A stretch of DNA of 64,000 bases from Piper betle (GCA_033002965.1 JAURVB010003387.1:1-64000), one strand, 5' to 3'. Counted from the first letter of the stretch, positions 48,552-60,510 are shown. Program-made: numbers and translations. The notes: generated by a model not told the origin, from the letters alone.

Positions 48552-50351
48552 CTATCCAGTGGCAACATGCATTGAAAATGAGTCATCTTCTCCTTGATCT
48601 CTCATGTGCATTCCTATATAGTCGAGAACCTCATAAATCACCTCTTGATCTGAATGCATTCTATCTCCAGCCACAAACTCACAAACCTTGCACTCAACCT
48701 CAATCACGCTGCAACCAACCTCCTTAGTACCTAACTTTCTCATCTTAGCCTTCAGGTTTGCCACATCCCCCCACCTTCTCTCTCCTGCATACATGTTCCT
48801 AGCCATTACATAGTTTCCTAAATTCCATGGTTCCATTTCGATAGCCTTCTTCATAATTCTCTCACCCCTTTTGAAATCACTGTGGGTTCCGCAGGCAAAC
48901 AACAATGAACTTAGAATAATCCCATTCACCTCGTAAGGGATGCTTTTTGCCAATCCCTCAGCTTCTTCAAGTAATCCTGCCCTTCCAAGAAGATCAATCA
49001 AACATCCAAAATGCTCAATTGCAGGTTCTATGCCATACTTACGCATCTCTCTGAACCAAAATCTCCCTTCGCCCACAAGCCCCCCATGACTACAAGCGGA
49101 CAAAACTCCTATCATAGTTATTGAATTTGGTTCAGCCCCTTCGCTTATCATATCCTTGAATATCTCTAATGCTTCTTCCGAACACCCATTCACAGCTAAT
49201 CCATTGATCATTGCATTCCAAGAAGCGACTTCTCTTTCAGATGATCCAAAGAAAACCTTCTTTGCATTCTCGATGTCACCACATTTTGCGTACATATCAA
49301 CCAAAGCAGTGCATACACTTCCGTTCTTGTCGAGACCACTTCTCCTAGCAAACTGGTGAATCCATCTACCCATGTCCAGAGCACCCAAATCCGCAATGGC
49401 AGGAATAATGCTCACTAGAGTCACTTTATCCGGACTCAACAACGGATGAAACTGCAAGTCCTGAAAGAGCTCCAGAGCTCGATGAGGCTGCTTGTTCTGG
49501 CAATACCCGCCAATCATCACATTCCAAGAAAACAAATTTCTTGTGGGCATTGCATCAAACAGCGACCTAGCGGCATCCAAGTCTCTATTTTTACAGTAAC
49601 CAGACAACAAAGACGTCCAACTGACCACATTTCTCGCAGACAATTCACTAAACAACTTCCGAGCGCGGTCCATTTTCCCCGCTTTCGCAAAGACATCAAT
49701 CATGGCGTTGTGCGCAGCAGTGTCCTTCTCCGGCATAAGCTCAAACAAACCAGCAGCAGCATCCTCATCACCCAACTTCGCATACCCAAGAAGCATAGCC
49801 GTCCAAGTCGCCGGACTCCTCACCGGCATTTCATCGAACAAAAGCCGCGCCTTGTCCACCTCCCCCACCTTGGAATACAGATCTACCAAACCAGTACACA
49901 CAAACACATCCAAACAAAACCCCATCTTGATCACCTCACCATGGATCACAAGCCCCACCGGGACAAAGCAAGCCTTCAACAAAAACGGGAAGGTGTAGTG
50001 ATCCGGAGCAAACCCAAACTCGCTCCGCAGATCTCTGTACAGCATCACCGCTTCATGGTGGTTTTGGTGGTGGGCGTGAGCTCGGATCATGGCGTTGCAG
50101 AGGAAGCCGTCGGCGGCGTGGCGCCCGAGGTGGTCGTCGAAGAGGCGGCGGGCGTGGCGGATTCCGGCGACGCCGTCAGCACAGGCAGCAGCGGAGAGGA
50201 GGGCCGTGACGAGGGAGAGGTTGGAGTGGAGGGCCGCGCGGCGGAGGAGGAAAGCGTGGATTTGGAGGAGGTCGGGAAGGTTGGTGGGTGACCGCCGGAG
50301 GAGGCGGATGCAGAGCCGCTCCGGTGGCGTCCACGGCGGAGCGCCGGCCAT
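48552..50351 (-). CDS. PLS-class pentatricopeptide repeat protein with E domain (At2g44880-like)
   Basis: This is an intact 599-residue frame with no intron, as is usual for plant PPR genes. PPR units follow one another from about residue 90 to 480, for example VSWTSLLSGYCKNRDLDAA, LFSWNVMIGGYCQNKQPHR and CTALVDMYAKCGDIENAKKV. The C-terminal part (about 480-599) is an E domain (GIILSSLLFACGTHSDFKRG, then EPWNLGNYVMARNMYA) running into the start of E+ (FVAGDRMHSDQEVIYEVLDY). There is no DYW domain. Such proteins bind specific organelle RNAs and direct C-to-U editing with a DYW partner. The motif set resembles Arabidopsis At2g44880 (AHG11, mitochondrial nad4 editing), which I judge likely but not proven. 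The first 60 codons are GC-rich. A 30-bp inverted repeat arm lies 17 bases upstream of the ATG. Confidence 0.9.
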   Translation of the reverse strand: MAGAPPWTPPERLCIRLLRRSPTNLPDLLQIHAFLLRRAALHSNLSLVTALLSAAACADGVAGIRHARRLFDDHLGRHAADGFLCNAMIRAHAHHQNHHEAVMLYRDLRSEFGFAPDHYTFPFLLKACFVPVGLVIHGEVIKMGFCLDVFVCTGLVDLYSKVGEVDKARLLFDEMPVRSPATWTAMLLGYAKLGDEDAAAGLFELMPEKDTAAHNAMIDVFAKAGKMDRARKLFSELSARNVVSWTSLLSGYCKNRDLDAARSLFDAMPTRNLFSWNVMIGGYCQNKQPHRALELFQDLQFHPLLSPDKVTLVSIIPAIADLGALDMGRWIHQFARRSGLDKNGSVCTALVDMYAKCGDIENAKKVFFGSSEREVASWNAMINGLAVNGCSEEALEIFKDMISEGAEPNSITMIGVLSACSHGGLVGEGRFWFREMRKYGIEPAIEHFGCLIDLLGRAGLLEEAEGLAKSIPYEVNGIILSSLLFACGTHSDFKRGERIMKKAIEMEPWNLGNYVMARNMYAGERRWGDVANLKAKMRKLGTKEVGCSVIEVECKVCEFVAGDRMHSDQEVIYEVLDYIGMHMRDQGEDDSFSMHVATG

Positions 50352-50367
50352 ACGTCTTTTATACGGC

Positions 50368-50625
50368 GGAGCTGTAGCTTTGGGAGAGGGCAGGGAGGCA
50401 CCGCGGCGCGGCCAATCAATTAAAATAATTAAATATATAAACAGTAAATAAGTAGAACACTAGTTAATTTATATAATATAAATTTTACATATTATTAATA
50501 AATATTATTTAATAAATTCAACCGATCTCCCGCCCAAATAGAACCCAGAAGCCGTGCACTACGCCCTTGTCCGACCGATCACACCATTGAAATTTCTCCC
50601 TGCCCTCTCCCAAAGCTACAGCTCC
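50368..50625. repeat. Perfect 30-bp inverted repeat upstream of the PPR gene
   Basis: The arm at 50368-50397 (starting GGAGCTGTAGCTTTGGGAG) is the exact reverse complement of 50596-50625. The two are separated by 198 mostly AT-rich bases. Similarity stops sharply at both ends of both arms. Confidence 0.92.
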
Positions 50626-50967
50626 CCCTCCCCCTCCTGGCCGCCGCCGGCGTCTACCCTCCGGCCCACTCCCCCTCCCTGGCCCCCGGCGGCAGACGCA
50701 GGCCCCCTTGCGTCTACCCCCCGGGCGCCCCCTTGCATCCCCTCGGCAGCGCCAAGGCCCCCCCCCCACCCTCCCCCCCACGGCCGCAGATGCGGCCCCC
50801 ACCCCCTGTGGACGGCGGCGAGGTCGCCGGCGATGGGTCGCGTGGCAAAACAGAGGGGGAAGGAAATCTGGGCCGTCCTTATAATAGGACGGCCCAAGAA
50901 GACTTGGGGAAGGAAGTTCTTTCGCCCTTGCTCTTCTTCACTTTACCCATATATATATATATATATA
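50626..50967. other. GC-rich, low-complexity stretch and TA repeat left of the MULE
   Basis: C-rich sequence (50626-50850) gives proline-rich frames on both strands that are compositional. 50949-50967 is a TA run directly outside the left end of the MULE, which would hide any target duplication there. Confidence 0.6.
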
Positions 50968-51095
50968 GGGCAGCTGGTATGCATTGCCCCCTTTTGGCAG
51001 CGTATCATGCTTTGCCTTTTATGGGCCATTGGATCTAATCCAACGGCCCACAGCAACCCCCATACCCTCCTGCTGGCGTGGCCCGCCCGCCTCCT
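50968..51095 (+). repeat. Left terminal inverted repeat of the MULE
   Basis: It begins GGGCAGCTGGTATGC and contains TTGGATCTAATCCAACGG. It pairs with the reverse complement of about 62025-62147, with mismatches at scattered positions and small length differences. Confidence 0.88.
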
Positions 51096-51425
51096 ACCCT
51101 CCGCCCGCCCTCCCGCGTGGCTATAAAAGGTCGCGGCCCTCCCTCCACTGGACCACACCGCCTCCACGCCCCCCCCCCCCTCACCACCTCCCCGCCAGCC
51201 CCTGACCCCCTACCCCTCCACCTGCTGCTGCCCCTCGGCCGCCAACCCGAGACCCGCCCCCTGCCACCCCTTGACCCCCACCCCCCACCCGCTGTCCCCT
51301 ACCCCTCCACCTACCGCTACCCCCGGCTGCCAACCCCATGGCTACCACCCCCAGACCCCCACCCACCACCCCCTCCCCCTAGTCGGCCATCCCCTCCTGT
51401 CGCGGCCCGCCTCCCCCTTTGACGT
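51096..51425 (+). repeat. Left subterminal GC-rich region of the MULE
   Basis: C-rich DNA contains an imperfect repeat of about 85 bp around the phrase CCCCTACCCCTCCACCT (near 51205 and 51295). Proline-rich frames here follow from composition and are not genes. Confidence 0.6.
51122..51128 (+). promoter_or_regulatory. TATA box, probable transposase promoter
   Basis: TATAAAA stands in GC-rich DNA just inside the left terminal repeat, about 700 bases before the first transposase exon found. This is the usual place for a MULE transposase promoter. Confidence 0.5.
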
Positions 51426-52694
51426 GCCGAACTCATTGCGTCGAGGGTAAAATATTTTTTAATAGTCATTTATAATCAACTAATTAAATTAAACAGTAAA
51501 TTTACAAAACAATGAAAAAAGAAATTTTAAGGACATAGTGGTTGCCTTGATTTGTTATACTTATGTTTCTATCGATGTAAAAAAAAATTTTCAGATCAAA
51601 AATATTTCTGAGTGTAGTCAAGGAGGCCAGATTTGCATCTGTCAACCAAGAATAAATCCAGCCGAAGACGAGCATTCAGGTAAGAGTTAAGCCTTTGAAA
51701 GTACTTTGACTAAATTAAATTTTATTTCTTGCGAATATTTTAGTTGAAAATAATCTTAGTTTTTATAAATTTTGTATTTTTTAATAATGGACAATCATTA
51801 AGAAAACAGATATGATGAATAAGAATTAGGCCAACATGTTACAACAATCTATTCTAGTGTAGAATATGAGTTTAAACCAAAGGTTGGAATGAAATTTGAT
51901 TATTTAAACGATGCACTCAACTTCTACCATTGTTATTCAAAAATGGCTGGATTTGGTGTACGTAAGCATAGTACAAATTATCATAAGAGAACAAAAGAGT
52001 TATGGTCTCAAGTATTTGTGTATTCTAAAGAAGGACATATAAAAGAAGATGAGGCACAAAGAGAAATACCCCACAAAGGAAAAAAGAGAAGTCATCCTAT
52101 AATTAGAGAATATTGTCATGCATGCATCAAGGTAACTAAAAATACAGAAAGCACATGGAAGGCCATGTATTTTGAAGAAGGACATAGTCATGCACTCCTA
52201 ATACCATTAAAAACTCAATTTCTTCGGTTACATAGGCATGCTACAAGTGTCCATCGAAATTTGATTGACACATTTGGAAAGGCTAACATAAAAACTTCTC
52301 AACTAATGTTTGTGCTAGAAATTGAAGTAGGTGGGGCTAAAAATATTGGTTGTACAGAAAAAGATATTAGAAATGCCCAGACAAAAAGTAAAGAAGATAT
52401 AAAGGAAAAAAGCTCAATTATTGTTGGAATATTTCGAGGAAACGAAAGAGATGAATGACTCCTTTTTTTATTCCTATGAAGTAAAGGATTAGGGTAGATT
52501 GAAGCATAGTTTTTAGACAGATGGAATTGCAAGAAAAAATTATCAATTTTTCTCATATGAAATGATTTTTGGTACAACATATGGTACAAATAAATATGCA
52601 CTTGTTTTTGCACCATTTACTGGAGTAAACCATCACAGGCAAACAATTACATTTGGATGTCGTTTTTTGTATAATGAGAAGACTGAGTCATTTG

Positions 52695-55600
52695 TGTAAA
52701 ACCCACGATTTAAGTAGGGTTTTATATTAAGAACCAGTCGGTTTGACTTTTATTTTCGAGTCAAGTCAGCTTCAGAACACGTGTACTGAGCCGACGTTGG
52801 TCACGTGTATGTTCCATGAGGGTCATGCATACCCAAGTATATAATGATAATGTCATAAACACAACAAAAAAAGAATGAGTTATCAGAATATATGAGAGTA
52901 TGCCAGTTATCTTTTTCTTATTTTTATATATATAGTGGATCGTAGAATTAGTTTTAGGCCATTTACCATGTTAGGACGGGTTACAAGCAGTTTGGGTGGG
53001 TTGTTAGTTATAGAACATGTCATTATGATGTTGTGATGTTTGTTGTATTTTATGGTATTTTTCCCGAGTTTTTGGGAATTTTACAACCTAGTTATTATTT
53101 TTGACTTGAGATAGAGTTGAGTCAAGTTTTATTTACGATATTGCCACCCATCACCCCGACCCTTTTTCTTTTTCCCCCAAACCTTGATCGTCATCACCGC
53201 CACTCCATGCGTTTGTCGCCACTGCCATTGCCAACTTCATCCGACCGCCGAACGATGCCGTCTAGCCCCGCCGACCGTCGTCAGGCCTTCACGACTCGAG
53301 GAAGCCGTGCCCTTGTGTTGTGCTTCTGCCGCTGATCACGTCGCCAGCTACTGTCACCGCCACGATCGAGTGGTCGCCGCCACGATCGAGTGGTCACCTC
53401 GACACCCTCGACCCCCCAGGGACCTTCCCCAATAGGAGCGGAGCCCATCTCTGCCCAGGTCGGCTGGATCTAGTCACCCACCACTACCGCCCTTGTTTTA
53501 GTTATTTTTTGGCGAGCCGCCACCTCCGCTGACCATGTCGACTCCGTAAATACGTCGGGCTCACTGATCCGGTTCTAACGGTACCCAATATGACCACTAT
53601 CCGGCCAGTAGACGTTGTCGGCAACTGTCGTCGAAAAACCGCTGGAAGCTGCTAAAAAATCGAATTCGCTAGAATTTACCAGATCTTCTACGGAGCTCAT
53701 CCATTTGATCCCGATCAAACTTAGGACGCTGACGAACACTGAATTTGAGCTCTGAGATGCATGATGAAACCTTAGTGATCGCCGATTGCCGATGACGTGA
53801 AGTATAATTACCTTTGAGTTAATTATTTAAAATTGATGATTGCTAACATAGCACGTTAGGACTGATTAATTGTCATGAAAATGACTAATTATGGATGAAG
53901 TGATAAGTTACATGATGTTATTAATAGTGTATGGAGGATAAGTGATCTAATGAGATAAAGTAAATATGAGCATGCTTATCGAGTATGACGTAAAAACACA
54001 GTAAAATTGGTATGAATAGGATGAGTTAAAATTACTTTCATACTTATGATTATTTGATTGTTGATTGATGTTGGTTGTATTGTGAGTGTGTATTGGTCAT
54101 GTCAAGTTGATGCATCATTCAGTTAGCAGGTGTTAGCTTCTAGATTTGATGTATAGGTATGGAGTAGGAGCTCGCTGCCTAGGCGCGATGACACGCTTGG
54201 AGCTTCTACTAGATCTGTTAGGGCTCATCTCTGTTTTACGCTCTCTTCTATTGTACGTTTATTTTATTATTTGCAAGACGGGTTAAGTGGTGTTTTATCG
54301 GATCCCACTTAACTTGGGCCATTGAACCGAACAATTCTTCGGATTAATAACCCCTCGAAGATGAGATCCCTTGAGGATGATTTCGAAAATAAGATCCACC
54401 ACAAGTTGCCTTCGAGCCTATTATATGAATCCCTTCCCAAGCCTATATATATAATTTTATCAAGTTTTCAGTGAGACGAGAGATGGAACTGACTGCACGT
54501 ACCATGAGCGGATGCCGTGACACCAAAGCAGGCTCTGGATTAGTGAGTGGACTGTTCCATTCCTGAGGGATCCTGACAACTCCGTGTTTGAGTTTCTCAT
54601 ACCCGAAGAACGTGGAGGTTTACGGGTACTAATTAGTACAGTACATGTCCAGACTTGTAGTTTAAAGGGTACTAAAGGCGACTGTCGGAGAGTACTTGGC
54701 CTTCGTGCTCAAGGCCAAGAGAAATATGGAAGTAAGGAGAGGGCTTAGAATTCAAGACCAGAAAATAAAGTAAGAAAATGTCAAGAGAGGCATCAACAGC
54801 AATAGATCAGTCAGTTTGGGATGCTACCTGGTCTGCAGCCCAGTGGCTCCTTAGTAGGTGCCCTTTAGAGTGTTTACGAGGAGTATATGATATTTTCTTT
54901 CATATGAGAGTTTGCTCTCATAGCCAGCTTGATATTAGTAACACTTGTTAATGACATGTTTTTATACTATATGTAGGTAATAATCACGAGTTGGATGTGC
55001 CAGCCTAGCCAGGGGAGCACTGATGTTGCTTGCACACATGTCATTTGATAGAGTAGTTAATATTTTTTATGATGTTATTATATTGAGAATGACGTGAAAT
55101 GCTGAGACATGATATGACATGATTAAATGCATAAGACATGATAGGACGTAATTGAATGCTAAGATATGATGACAGGATGTGTAAAACCCACGATTCGAGT
55201 CAAGGTTTTATATTCAGTACCGGTCGGTTCGACCGTTATTTTCGAGTCGAGTCAGTTTCAGAACACGTGTACTGAGCCGACGCTAGTCGCGTGTATGAGC
55301 TATGAGGTTCATGCGTACCCAAGTATATGATGATAACGTCATGAACACAGCAGAAAAGAATGAGTTATCAGATATATGTGAGTATGCCAATCATTTTTTT
55401 ATTTTTATATATAGTGGATCGTAGAATTAGTTTTAGGCCGTTTACCTCGTTAGGACGCGTTACGGGCAGTTTGGGTGGGTTGTTAGTCATAGAGCATATC
55501 ATTATAATGTTGTGGTATTTGTTTGATTTTACGGGATTTTTCCCGATTTTTATGAATTTTTTAGGATTTAATAGGTCTTAGTTATTATACTTGACTCGAG

Positions 55601-58413
55601 TCGGTGACGAGTCAAGTCTTATTTACGAAATTACCACCCCAGTTATTTCTCCCCTCCTGACATCTTCTTCCCAAACCCCGACGCCGCCCCCGTGCAGCGT
55701 TGCCGCCACCGCTGCCGGCACCGTCCGGCTGTCGATAGTTGCCGCCTAGCCCCGCGATGACATCGTCGTGCTGCCCCGACCAAGTCCGGCCCCACCGGGC
55801 CGCCGCGATGCGAGGAAGCCATGCCGCGATGCCGCGCCCGCGTTGCGCTTCCGTTGCCAATTCCGCCGCCGGCAACCAGCTCCGCCAGGATCGGTTGGTC
55901 GCCTCAGCACCCTCAGCCGTCCAGCTACCTTCCCCGACCAGAACGGAGGCCATCGTCACCCTGGTCGGCCGGATCTAGCCACCCATCGCCGCCGGCCCTA
56001 TTTTAGGCATTTTTCGGCAAGCTGCCGCCTCCGTTGGCCATGCCGACATCGTAGATGTATCGGGCTCGCCAAGCCGGTTCCAAGGGTACCCAACAAGACC
56101 ACTTTCCGGCCAGTAGACGTCGCCGGCGCTGTCGCCGGAAAACCTGAGCTCGAAAACGCAACGAGAAAATCGGAATTTCTGGAATTCGCCGAAATTCACC
56201 GGATCTTCTGTGGGGCTCACCCAGTCGAGCCCGATCGAACGTCGGACACCGGGGAGCGCCGAATTCGAGCTCCGAGACGCGCGACAGAACCCTAGCCGTC
56301 GCCGATTGCCGACGACGTGAGGTATAATTACCTCCGATTTGATTATTTAAAATTGATGATGATTGTTAGCACAACATGCTAGGGTTGATTTATGATGTGA
56401 TTGATAGTGCATGGAGGATAAGTGATGAAGTGATAAGTTACATGATGTGATTGATAGTGCATGGAGGTTAAGTGATCTAATGAAGTAAGTAAATTGAGCA
56501 TGATAATCGTGTATGATGTAACTTAGGAAAAATACAATAAAATTGTCATGAATAGGATGAGTTAGAGTTATTTTCATATTTATGGTTATTTGACGGTTGA
56601 TGATTTTGTGTTTAATTGTGTTGAGTTTGATGCATCATTTAGTTAGCGGGCCTTAGTATTTAGTTTTGATGTGTATGTATGGAATAGGAGCTCGCCGCCT
56701 AGGCGCGATGACACGCTTGGAGCTTCTACCAGGTCCGTTTAGGTCTCGACTCTGTTTTACGTCTTTCTATTGTATGTTTATCTTATTATTTACAGGACAG
56801 GTTAAGTGGCGTTTTATTGGATCCCACTTAACTCGGGCCATCTAGCCGAACAAATTTCCGGATTAATAACCCCTCAGGATGAGATCCCTCGAGGATGATT
56901 TCGAAAACAAGATCTGGATTAGTGCCAGTAGATTGTTCCATTCCCGAGGGATCCTGACAACTACGCGTTTGAGTTCCTCACACCCGGAAAACGTGGAGGT
57001 TTACGGGTACTATTTAGTACAGCGCATGTCCGGACTTGTGGTTCAAAGGGTATTAAAGGCGACTGCCTGAGAGTACTCGGCCTTCGTGCTCAAGGCCAGG
57101 AGAAATATGGAGGTAAGGAGAGGGCTTAGGATAAAGTTTCACGAGAAGTACTGAAAAAGAAGTGCCAAGAGCGGCACAGTACCAGCAGCAGATCAGTAAG
57201 TTCGGGATGCTACCGGGTCTCCAGCCCAGTGGCTCCTCAGTAGTGCCCTTCAAAGTGTTCACGTGGAGTATATGATATTTTCTTTCATATGAGAGTTTGC
57301 TCTCATAGCCAGCTTGTTATAGTTATTTTATTTTTGGACCAGTAACACTTGTTACTGACGTGTTTTTATAATATATGTAGGTAACAATTACGAGTTGGAG
57401 GAGCCAGTTTGGACGGAGGAGCATTGTTGTCGCTTGCACACATGTCAGTCAATTGAGTCTTTATATTGTGTTATGATATTATTATATGGTGTGAATAAAT
57501 GCTTGAAACATGATGATGTGACATGATTAGTTGTTAAAATATGATGTTATGACATGATGAAAAGCTAAGACATGATGACAAGAGGTGAGATGTGATCAGA
57601 GTGCGCAGCAGAAGTGTGGCCTAAGTTTTATAATGAATATACGGTATATTAGATTATGTGTGATTAAAATTGTTGATATATGCATATATATTGGTGCATA
57701 TTGTTTTGACAGGGTGGACCCTAATTGCACTTTTAGGGAGATTCTGTCCGTTTTATTTTAGAATTTTCATTGAGTTTGATCGTAATTGTATTGGTGTGTG
57801 TTTGAATTGCATGTCATTCATGTAGTACCATGTTAGGGTTTGTGCATTCATCCATGCATTGCGAGTTGTATCTTCATCTTAAGACGCTGAGATTGGATCC
57901 GTATGAGTTAGGTTCAGGTTAGCCGACCTAACCGGGGCCTGTAACATACCGGTTCGGTTCATGAGCTTGGACCGGATTTGGGGTATTACAGGATGCGAAA
58001 CATGAATAGATTATGCAGCGGAAGCATGGTGGGTTGAGACCCAAGTTCCAGAATGAGCATACAATAGATTAGATTTTGAGTGAATGAAATTGTTGATATA
58101 TAAATATATATTTGCATATGTTGATTTTGGCAGGGTGGCCCCTAATTGCACTTTTAGGGGAGACTCTGTCCGTTTTATTTTTAGAATTTTTATTGATTTA
58201 TTGCAATTGGTGTTGGCATGTAATTTAGTTGCATGTCATTCATGTAGTATCATGTTAGGATTCTGAGCATTCATCTATGTATGGTGAGTCGTATCTTCAT
58301 CTTAGGACGCCGAGATTAAATCCGTACGAGTTGGGTTCGGGTTAGCCGACCTAACCGGGGCCTGTAACATGCCGGTTTAGTTCACGAGCGTGAACTAGAT
58401 TTGGGGTGTTACA
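52695..58413 (+). mobile_element. Solo LTR A, family 2, interrupted by LTR B
   Basis: It starts TGTAAAACCCACGATT and ends TTTGGGGTGTTACA, so the ends are TG...CA with TGTAA/TTACA inverted. Flanks are ATTTG and GTTTG, a 5-bp target duplication with one mismatch. It splits the transposase between the motifs TESF and WLFETF. Removing LTR B and its target duplication leaves about 2.9 kb. No coding retroelement sequence is inside, so it is a solo LTR. Its large size and ends are compatible with a Ty3/gypsy element, but that is inference. Confidence 0.82.
55180..57990 (+). mobile_element. Solo LTR B, family 2, nested in LTR A
   Basis: At 2811 bp it starts TGTAAAACCCACGATTCGAG and ends TTTGGGGTATTACA. 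It is flanked on both sides by GGATG, a perfect 5-bp target duplication. It is parallel to LTR A and similar to it throughout, including the GC-rich section at 55630-56330 and the tail with GGGGCCTGTAACAT. It is younger than LTR A, into which it jumped. Confidence 0.9.
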
Positions 58414-59036
58414 GTTTGTATGGCTGTTTGAAACATTTTTGAAATACATGGATGGAAGGCATCCAAGGGCAATTGTGACTGATCAAGATCTTGTAATGGA
58501 TAAAGAAATTAAATTGACATTTCCTTCAACATTTTATCGTCTTTACATTTGGCATATCTTTAAAAAGTAGAGTGAAAAATTAGGTGCAATTGCTCACAGA
58601 AGGGAGTTTTATGAGCCATTCTATAGTTTTATTTATTGTGCTGAAAATAATGAAGAATTAGAATCACAATGGAGTGTAATTCTGAAAGACAATTGCTTGG
58701 ACGAAAATGAGTGGTTAAAATCCATATAGATAATTTGTCATGCGTGGGTGCGCGTATATAGTAAAAGTATATTTTTGGCTGGTATAAGAAGTTCGCAACG
58801 AAGTGAATCTCAAAACTCATGTTACTCAAGGTATGTGAACAAAAAAAATAGCCTTATTAAGTTTATACATAGATTTGAGAGAGCAATCAAAAGACAAAGA
58901 TTGAACGAGGCAAAAAATCTTTTGAAAACTCATATAAAAGCCCAAATTGGTCACTTCGTTCAATTTGAATGTAAGATGACAAAGGTTTATACTTGAAAAA
59001 TGTTTTGTAAGTTTCAAGAAGAATAACAATCCAGTT

Positions 59037-60510
59037 TGGCCGCTAACTAAATGATGCATCAAACTCAACATGACCAATACACACTCACAATACAACCAAC
59101 ATCAATAAACAATCAAATAATCATAAGTATGAAAGAAATTCTAACTCCTATTCATACCAATCTTATCGTGTTTTTCTAAGTTACGTCCTGATCACTTATC
59201 ATGTTGAGACTCGATCTACCTCATTAGATCACTTAACCTTCGTTCTCAATTAATTGCATCATGCAATCATCATTTCATTCACAATCATACATTTATCCTA
59301 ACAACTAACAAATTCTAGCATGTTATGCTAACAATCATCATCAATTTTAAATAATCAAATTGGAGGTAATTATACCTCACGTCGTCGGCAATCGGCAATG
59401 GCTAGGGTCCCGTCACGCGTCTCATAGCTCGAATTTAGTGCTCATCGGCGTCCGACGTTCGATCGGAATCAACTGGATGAACTCCTCGGAAAATCCGGCA
59501 AATTCCAGTGAATCTGATTTTCAAGCTGTTTTTCGGCAGGTTTCAGTAGTTTTCCAGCAGCTTCCGGCGGTTTTCGGCGACAATCGCCGGCGGTGTCTAC
59601 TGGCCAGAAAGTGGTCATATTGGGTACCATTGGAACTGGCTCGGTAAGCCCGACACATCCACGACGTCGACGTGGTCGGCCGAGGCGGTGGCTTGCCAGA
59701 AAATGGCTAAAACAGAGGTTGGCCGTGGTGATGTGGAGATTCGGCCGAGATGGGCATCGCTGGCCTCTGTTCCAGTTGGAGAAGGTCGCTAGGGGTTGAG
59801 GGTGTCGAGGCGACCACCCGATCGTGGCGGCGACGGTCGCCGGCAACGAAATTGACTACGTGGGCACAACTCGGGCACGGCGATTAAAGCATCACAGCGG
59901 CCAGACAGTGGCCGGGGTTGGTCGGGGCGGCACAGCAACGCCGTGGCGGCGCTAGGCGGCGATGCCCGGTGGCAAGGCGACGACGGCGCCGGCGGTGGCG
60001 GCACCAAATAGTGGGGCGGCTAGGGTTTGGAAGGGGAAAGTGTCGGGAGGAGAAGAAATGGTTGGGTGGCAAACTTGTAAATATTACTTGACTCGACTCT
60101 GCCTCGAGTCAAGAATAATAACTAAATCGTATTAAATCCTAAAAAAATCGGGAAAAATCTCATAAAATCAAACAAACACCAAAACATCGTAATGATATGC
60201 TCTATAACTATCAACCCACCCAAACTGCCCGTAGCGCGTCCTAATGCGGTAAACGGCCTAAAACTAATTCTACAATCCACTATATATAAAATAAATTTTA
60301 AAAAACTGGCATACTCTCATATATTCTGATAACTCATTCTGTTCTACTGTGTTCATGACGTTATCATTATATACTTGGGTACGCATGACCCTCATAGCTC
60401 ATACACGCGAGGCGTCGACTCAATACACGTGTTCTGAATCTAACTCAACTCGAACGGTTGAACTGACCAGTTCTGAATATAAAACCCTGACTCAAATCGT
60501 GGGTTTTACA
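59037..60510 (-). mobile_element. Truncated LTR C, family 2, opposite orientation
   Basis: Reading leftward from 60510 it starts TGTAAAACCCACGATT and follows LTR B for about 1.47 kb, to the phrase TTTAGTTAGCGG. There it stops abruptly at transposase-like sequence. The distal half of the LTR is missing. It interrupts the transposase between KMFCKFQEE and the SWIM finger. Confidence 0.85.

Noticed and set aside
49446..50291. A 281-residue plus-strand frame opposite the PPR gene
   Set aside because: It is the antisense shadow of a GC-rich, repetitive coding region and has no domain of its own.
50518..51422. Several overlapping proline- and arginine-rich frames on both strands
   Set aside because: They follow from C-rich low-complexity DNA and the MULE subterminal region, and no frame has a family motif.
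51889..52458. A stand-alone host FAR1-related gene
   Set aside because: The rest of the transposase lies downstream beyond the LTRs, the frames are broken, and terminal inverted repeats enclose it, so it is a transposon remnant.
55612..56295. GC-rich frames of up to 175 residues in LTR B, with counterparts in LTRs A and C
   Set aside because: They lie in an LTR. The frame is not clearly conserved between copies and no domain was recognised, so they are reported only as a compositional block.
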